A stretch of DNA of 16,078 bases, taken from positions 1 through 16,078 of the forward strand of contig JAAYMG010000135.1 of NCBI GenBank assembly GCA_012521525.1. Reading direction: 5' to 3'. This document shows positions 14,008-16,078 of this stretch, in pieces (position 1 is the first letter of the stretch; the number at the start of each line of letters is the position of its first letter). The notes beneath the pieces are model-generated. The model was not told the DNA's origin. It was given only the letters and a program-made list of their open reading frames with translations, and did not search any database. The translations under genes were made by a program, and so were the position numbers. Source of the stretch: Clostridiales bacterium (lineage in GTDB: Bacteria; Bacillota; Clostridia; Oscillospirales; JAAYOS01).

Positions 14008-15156
14008 TCACTTGGAAAATGTATCTTTCAGCTTATCGAAGAAGCTCCTGCGCTTCTCAAAGTTATGTTCACTGAGGGATTCGCCGAATTGCCTGAGCAG
14101 GTTTTTCTGCTTTTCGTTGAGGTTCTTCGGCACCTCTACGAATACTTTTACGTATTGGTCACCGCGAACGTTTGAGTTCAGCCTGGGGATCCCCTTCCCC
14201 TTAAGGCGGAATGTCGTTCCCGACTGTGTCCCCTCGGGGATCGTGTATTTCACTTTCCCGTCAAGCGTCGGGACCTCCAGCTCGGCGCCGAGCACCGCCT
14301 GTATGAAAGTAATGGGTATCTCGCAGTAAACCGAAGTCCCTTCCCGTGTGAATATGGGATGGGGACGGATCTGGATCGTTACGAGCAGGTCCCCTGCCGG
14401 GCCTCCGTTGCGGCCTGCGTTGCCCTCTCTCCGCAGCGAAATGGTCTGGCCCTCGTCTATCCCTGCGGGCACGCTCAGCATGATCGTCTTCCTCTTGCGT
14501 ACCTGGCCTGCACCGTGGCATCCATGGCAGGGTTTTTCGATGATTTTGCCTGTGCCGCGGCAATCCGGACATGTTTCCGTGGTCGATATCATGCCAAGGG
14601 GGGTGCGTCTGCTTGACCTCACCTGACCTGTGCCCCGGCACTTAGAACATGTAGAAGGTGTCGTCCCTTTCTCAGCTCCGCTGCCGTTGCATTCCGGACA
14701 ATCCTCAATGCGGTTGATACTGATCTCCTTCTCGCAGCCGAAAGCGGCTTCCTCAAAAGAGAGCACGATCGTAGTGTGCACGTCGTCGCCCCGAACGGGA
14801 GCATTCCTTCTTCGTGTCGTACCTCCTCCGAAAAAGGAATCGAATATCGACCCGAGATCGAAATCGTCGAAGCCGAATCCGCTGAAACCGCCGCTCCAGC
14901 CGGACTGCCCCGCTCCGTAGCTTGGATCGACGCCGGCATGGCCATAGGCGTCATATCTCTGCCTCTTTTCCGGATCGGAGAGGACCTCGTAAGCCTCGTT
15001 GATTTCTTTGAAACGCTCCTCAGCTTGCTTATCACCCGGATTTACATCCGGGTGATATTTTCTTGCAAGCTTCCGATATGCCTTTTTTATCTCATCCTCC
15101 GAGGCACCCTTCTGCAGTCCCAGTACCTCGTAGTAATCTCTCTTCTGATCGGGCAT
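14008..15156 (-). CDS. dnaJ: Chaperone protein DnaJ (Hsp40)
   Basis: A 382-residue co-chaperone that delivers unfolded protein to DnaK and stimulates its ATPase. It has all domains of a type I DnaJ: the J domain with HPD at 35-37, a Gly/Phe-rich stretch at about 80-112, a zinc-binding domain with four CxxCxGxG repeats starting at Cys153, Cys170, Cys196 and Cys210, and the C-terminal substrate-binding domains ending near 345. Length is normal for the family. The start at 15156 is preceded by TAGGACGG. It follows dnaK by 27 bases on the same strand and is almost certainly in the same operon, which ends at the terminator at 13916-13943. The CIRCE/HrcA control site expected for this operon would lie beyond the right edge. 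Confidence 0.98.
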   Translation of the reverse strand: MPDQKRDYYEVLGLQKGASEDEIKKAYRKLARKYHPDVNPGDKQAEERFKEINEAYEVLSDPEKRQRYDAYGHAGVDPSYGAGQSGWSGGFSGFGFDDFDLGSIFDSFFGGGTTRRRNAPVRGDDVHTTIVLSFEEAAFGCEKEISINRIEDCPECNGSGAEKGTTPSTCSKCRGTGQVRSSRRTPLGMISTTETCPDCRGTGKIIEKPCHGCHGAGQVRKRKTIMLSVPAGIDEGQTISLRREGNAGRNGGPAGDLLVTIQIRPHPIFTREGTSVYCEIPITFIQAVLGAELEVPTLDGKVKYTIPEGTQSGTTFRLKGKGIPRLNSNVRGDQYVKVFVEVPKNLNEKQKNLLRQFGESLSEHNFEKRRSFFDKLKDTFSK

Positions 15157-15183
15157 GATGCACCGTCCTATTGGTCAAAAATG

Positions 15184-16078
15184 TTATTTCTTATCGTCAT
15201 CGTCGACGACCTTGTAATCGGCGTCATATACCGGGCCGTCGCTGCCCGGGCCTGAAGTGCCGCCGGTCTGCCCGGCCTGACCGGCCTGGTTCTGGGCAGC
15301 CGCTTCTTTGTACATCCTTTCGCTTACCGAATAGAATTCTTTTGTGAGTTCTTCCGTGAGCCTCTTGATTTCATCGACGTCGGTACCCTTGAGCGCTTCT
15401 CTCAGGCGGTCGATGGCGGACCTGATTTGGGATTTCTCGCTTTCGGAGACCTTATCGCCCATATCGGACAGCGTCTTTTCGCACTGGTAGATCATCTGAT
15501 CCGCGTGGTTGCGGGCATCCGCCTCTTCACGGCGCCTTTTGTCCTCGGCTGCGTATTTTTCGGCTTCCTTTACCGCCCTTTCGATCTCGTCCTTGCTCAT
15601 GTTCGTCGAAGCGGTAATGGTGATTTTCTGCTCCTTGCCCGTTCCGAGGTCCTTTGCGCTAACGTTGACGATACCGTTGGCATCTATGTCAAAGGTCACT
15701 TCGATCTGCGGAACGCCGCGCGGTGCCGGCGGGATACCGTCAAGGATGAACCTTCCCAGGGTCTTATTATATGCGGCCATCTCACGCTCACCCTGCAATA
15801 CGTGGACTTCGACCGAAGTCTGGTTGTCGGCAGCCGTCGAGAAGATCTGGCTCTTCTTTGTGGGGATGGTGGTGTTGCGCTCGATGAGTTTCGTAAACAC
15901 TCCGCCCAGGGTCTCAATACCCAGGCTCAGAGGAGTGACGTCGAGCAGCACTATCCCCTTAACGTCTCCGCCAAGGACACCGGCCTGTATCGCGGCGCCC
16001 ATTGCCACGCACTCATCCGGGTTGATCCCCTTGAACGGCTCTTTGCCGGTAAATTTCTGCACGAGCTCCTGGACAGCC
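15184..16078 (-). CDS. dnaK: Chaperone protein DnaK (Hsp70), C-terminal part
   Basis: The 3' half of the main Hsp70 chaperone; the frame is open through the right edge (AVQELVQKFTGKEPFKGINP...). About 297 residues are present, roughly half the usual 600-640. The end of the ATPase domain (PDECVAMGAAIQAGVL), the interdomain linker (VLLDVTPLSLGIE), the beta substrate-binding domain and the helical lid are all visible. The tail is a Gly/Gln-rich stretch ending in an acidic VDDDDKK, the usual disordered end. No internal start is real; the apparent one near 16062 is a GTG valine codon inside the gene. It is upstream of dnaJ with a 27-base gap. Confidence 0.98.
   Translation of the reverse strand, partial: AVQELVQKFTGKEPFKGINPDECVAMGAAIQAGVLGGDVKGIVLLDVTPLSLGIETLGGVFTKLIERNTTIPTKKSQIFSTAADNQTSVEVHVLQGEREMAAYNKTLGRFILDGIPPAPRGVPQIEVTFDIDANGIVNVSAKDLGTGKEQKITITASTNMSKDEIERAVKEAEKYAAEDKRRREEADARNHADQMIYQCEKTLSDMGDKVSESEKSQIRSAIDRLREALKGTDVDEIKRLTEELTKEFYSVSERMYKEAAAQNQAGQAGQTGGTSGPGSDGPVYDADYKVVDDDDKK

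Noticed and set aside
1..16078. CRISPR arrays, insertion sequences, tRNA or rRNA genes
   Set aside because: No spaced direct-repeat array, transposase, or structural RNA signature was seen on either strand.

Overview
The window reads as moderate-GC chromosome of an anaerobic, motile Firmicute, most likely a Clostridia-type organism. The reasons are the glutamine-dependent NadE, the dnaK-dnaJ order, strong GGAGG-type ribosome binding sites, frequent ATA and AGG codons, sigma-A-like promoters with AT-rich spacers, and a plant-glycan type carbohydrate locus controlled by a LacI-family regulator. This placement is an inference; no rRNA or other phylogenetic marker gene is complete here.

Layout, left to right. 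(1) 1-1585, minus: nadE, glutamine-dependent NAD+ synthetase, 3' end cut by the window. (2) 1850-3802, minus: a membrane methyl-accepting chemotaxis protein. (3) 4116-5435, minus: a cytoplasmic alpha/beta-hydrolase esterase with its own near-consensus promoter and a strong terminator at 3957-3977. (4) 5436-5852: a divergent control region holding the esterase promoter, the lacI-type promoter and several inverted repeats. (5) 5853-13834, plus: a LacI-family regulator, then an L-fucose-isomerase-like sugar isomerase, a single-chain transketolase, a glycerol-kinase-like FGGY kinase and a cytoplasmic DUF4038-type glycoside hydrolase. (6) 13916-13957: a terminator serving both converging transcripts. 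(7) 14008-16078, minus: dnaJ, and the 3' part of dnaK running off the right edge.

The centre of interest is 4116-13834. The order isomerase, transketolase, kinase, apiosidase-like hydrolase matches the chemistry of the non-oxidative D-apiose route: release of apiose from a glycoside, isomerisation to D-apulose, phosphorylation to D-apulose 4-phosphate, and a transketolase reaction with glyceraldehyde 3-phosphate giving xylulose 5-phosphate and dihydroxyacetone phosphate. The assignment rests on gene content, active-site residues and context, not on direct similarity searches. Three features make it more than a routine example: the transketolase looks like the two usual split subunits fused through a low-complexity linker; the kinase keeps the glycerol-kinase catalytic frame but changes polyol-contact residues; and the hydrolase has no signal peptide, so glycosides would be imported and cleaved inside the cell. 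No transporter gene lies in the window.

The flanking genes (nadE, chemoreceptor, dnaKJ) are ordinary housekeeping or signalling genes and mark the edges of the sugar locus.
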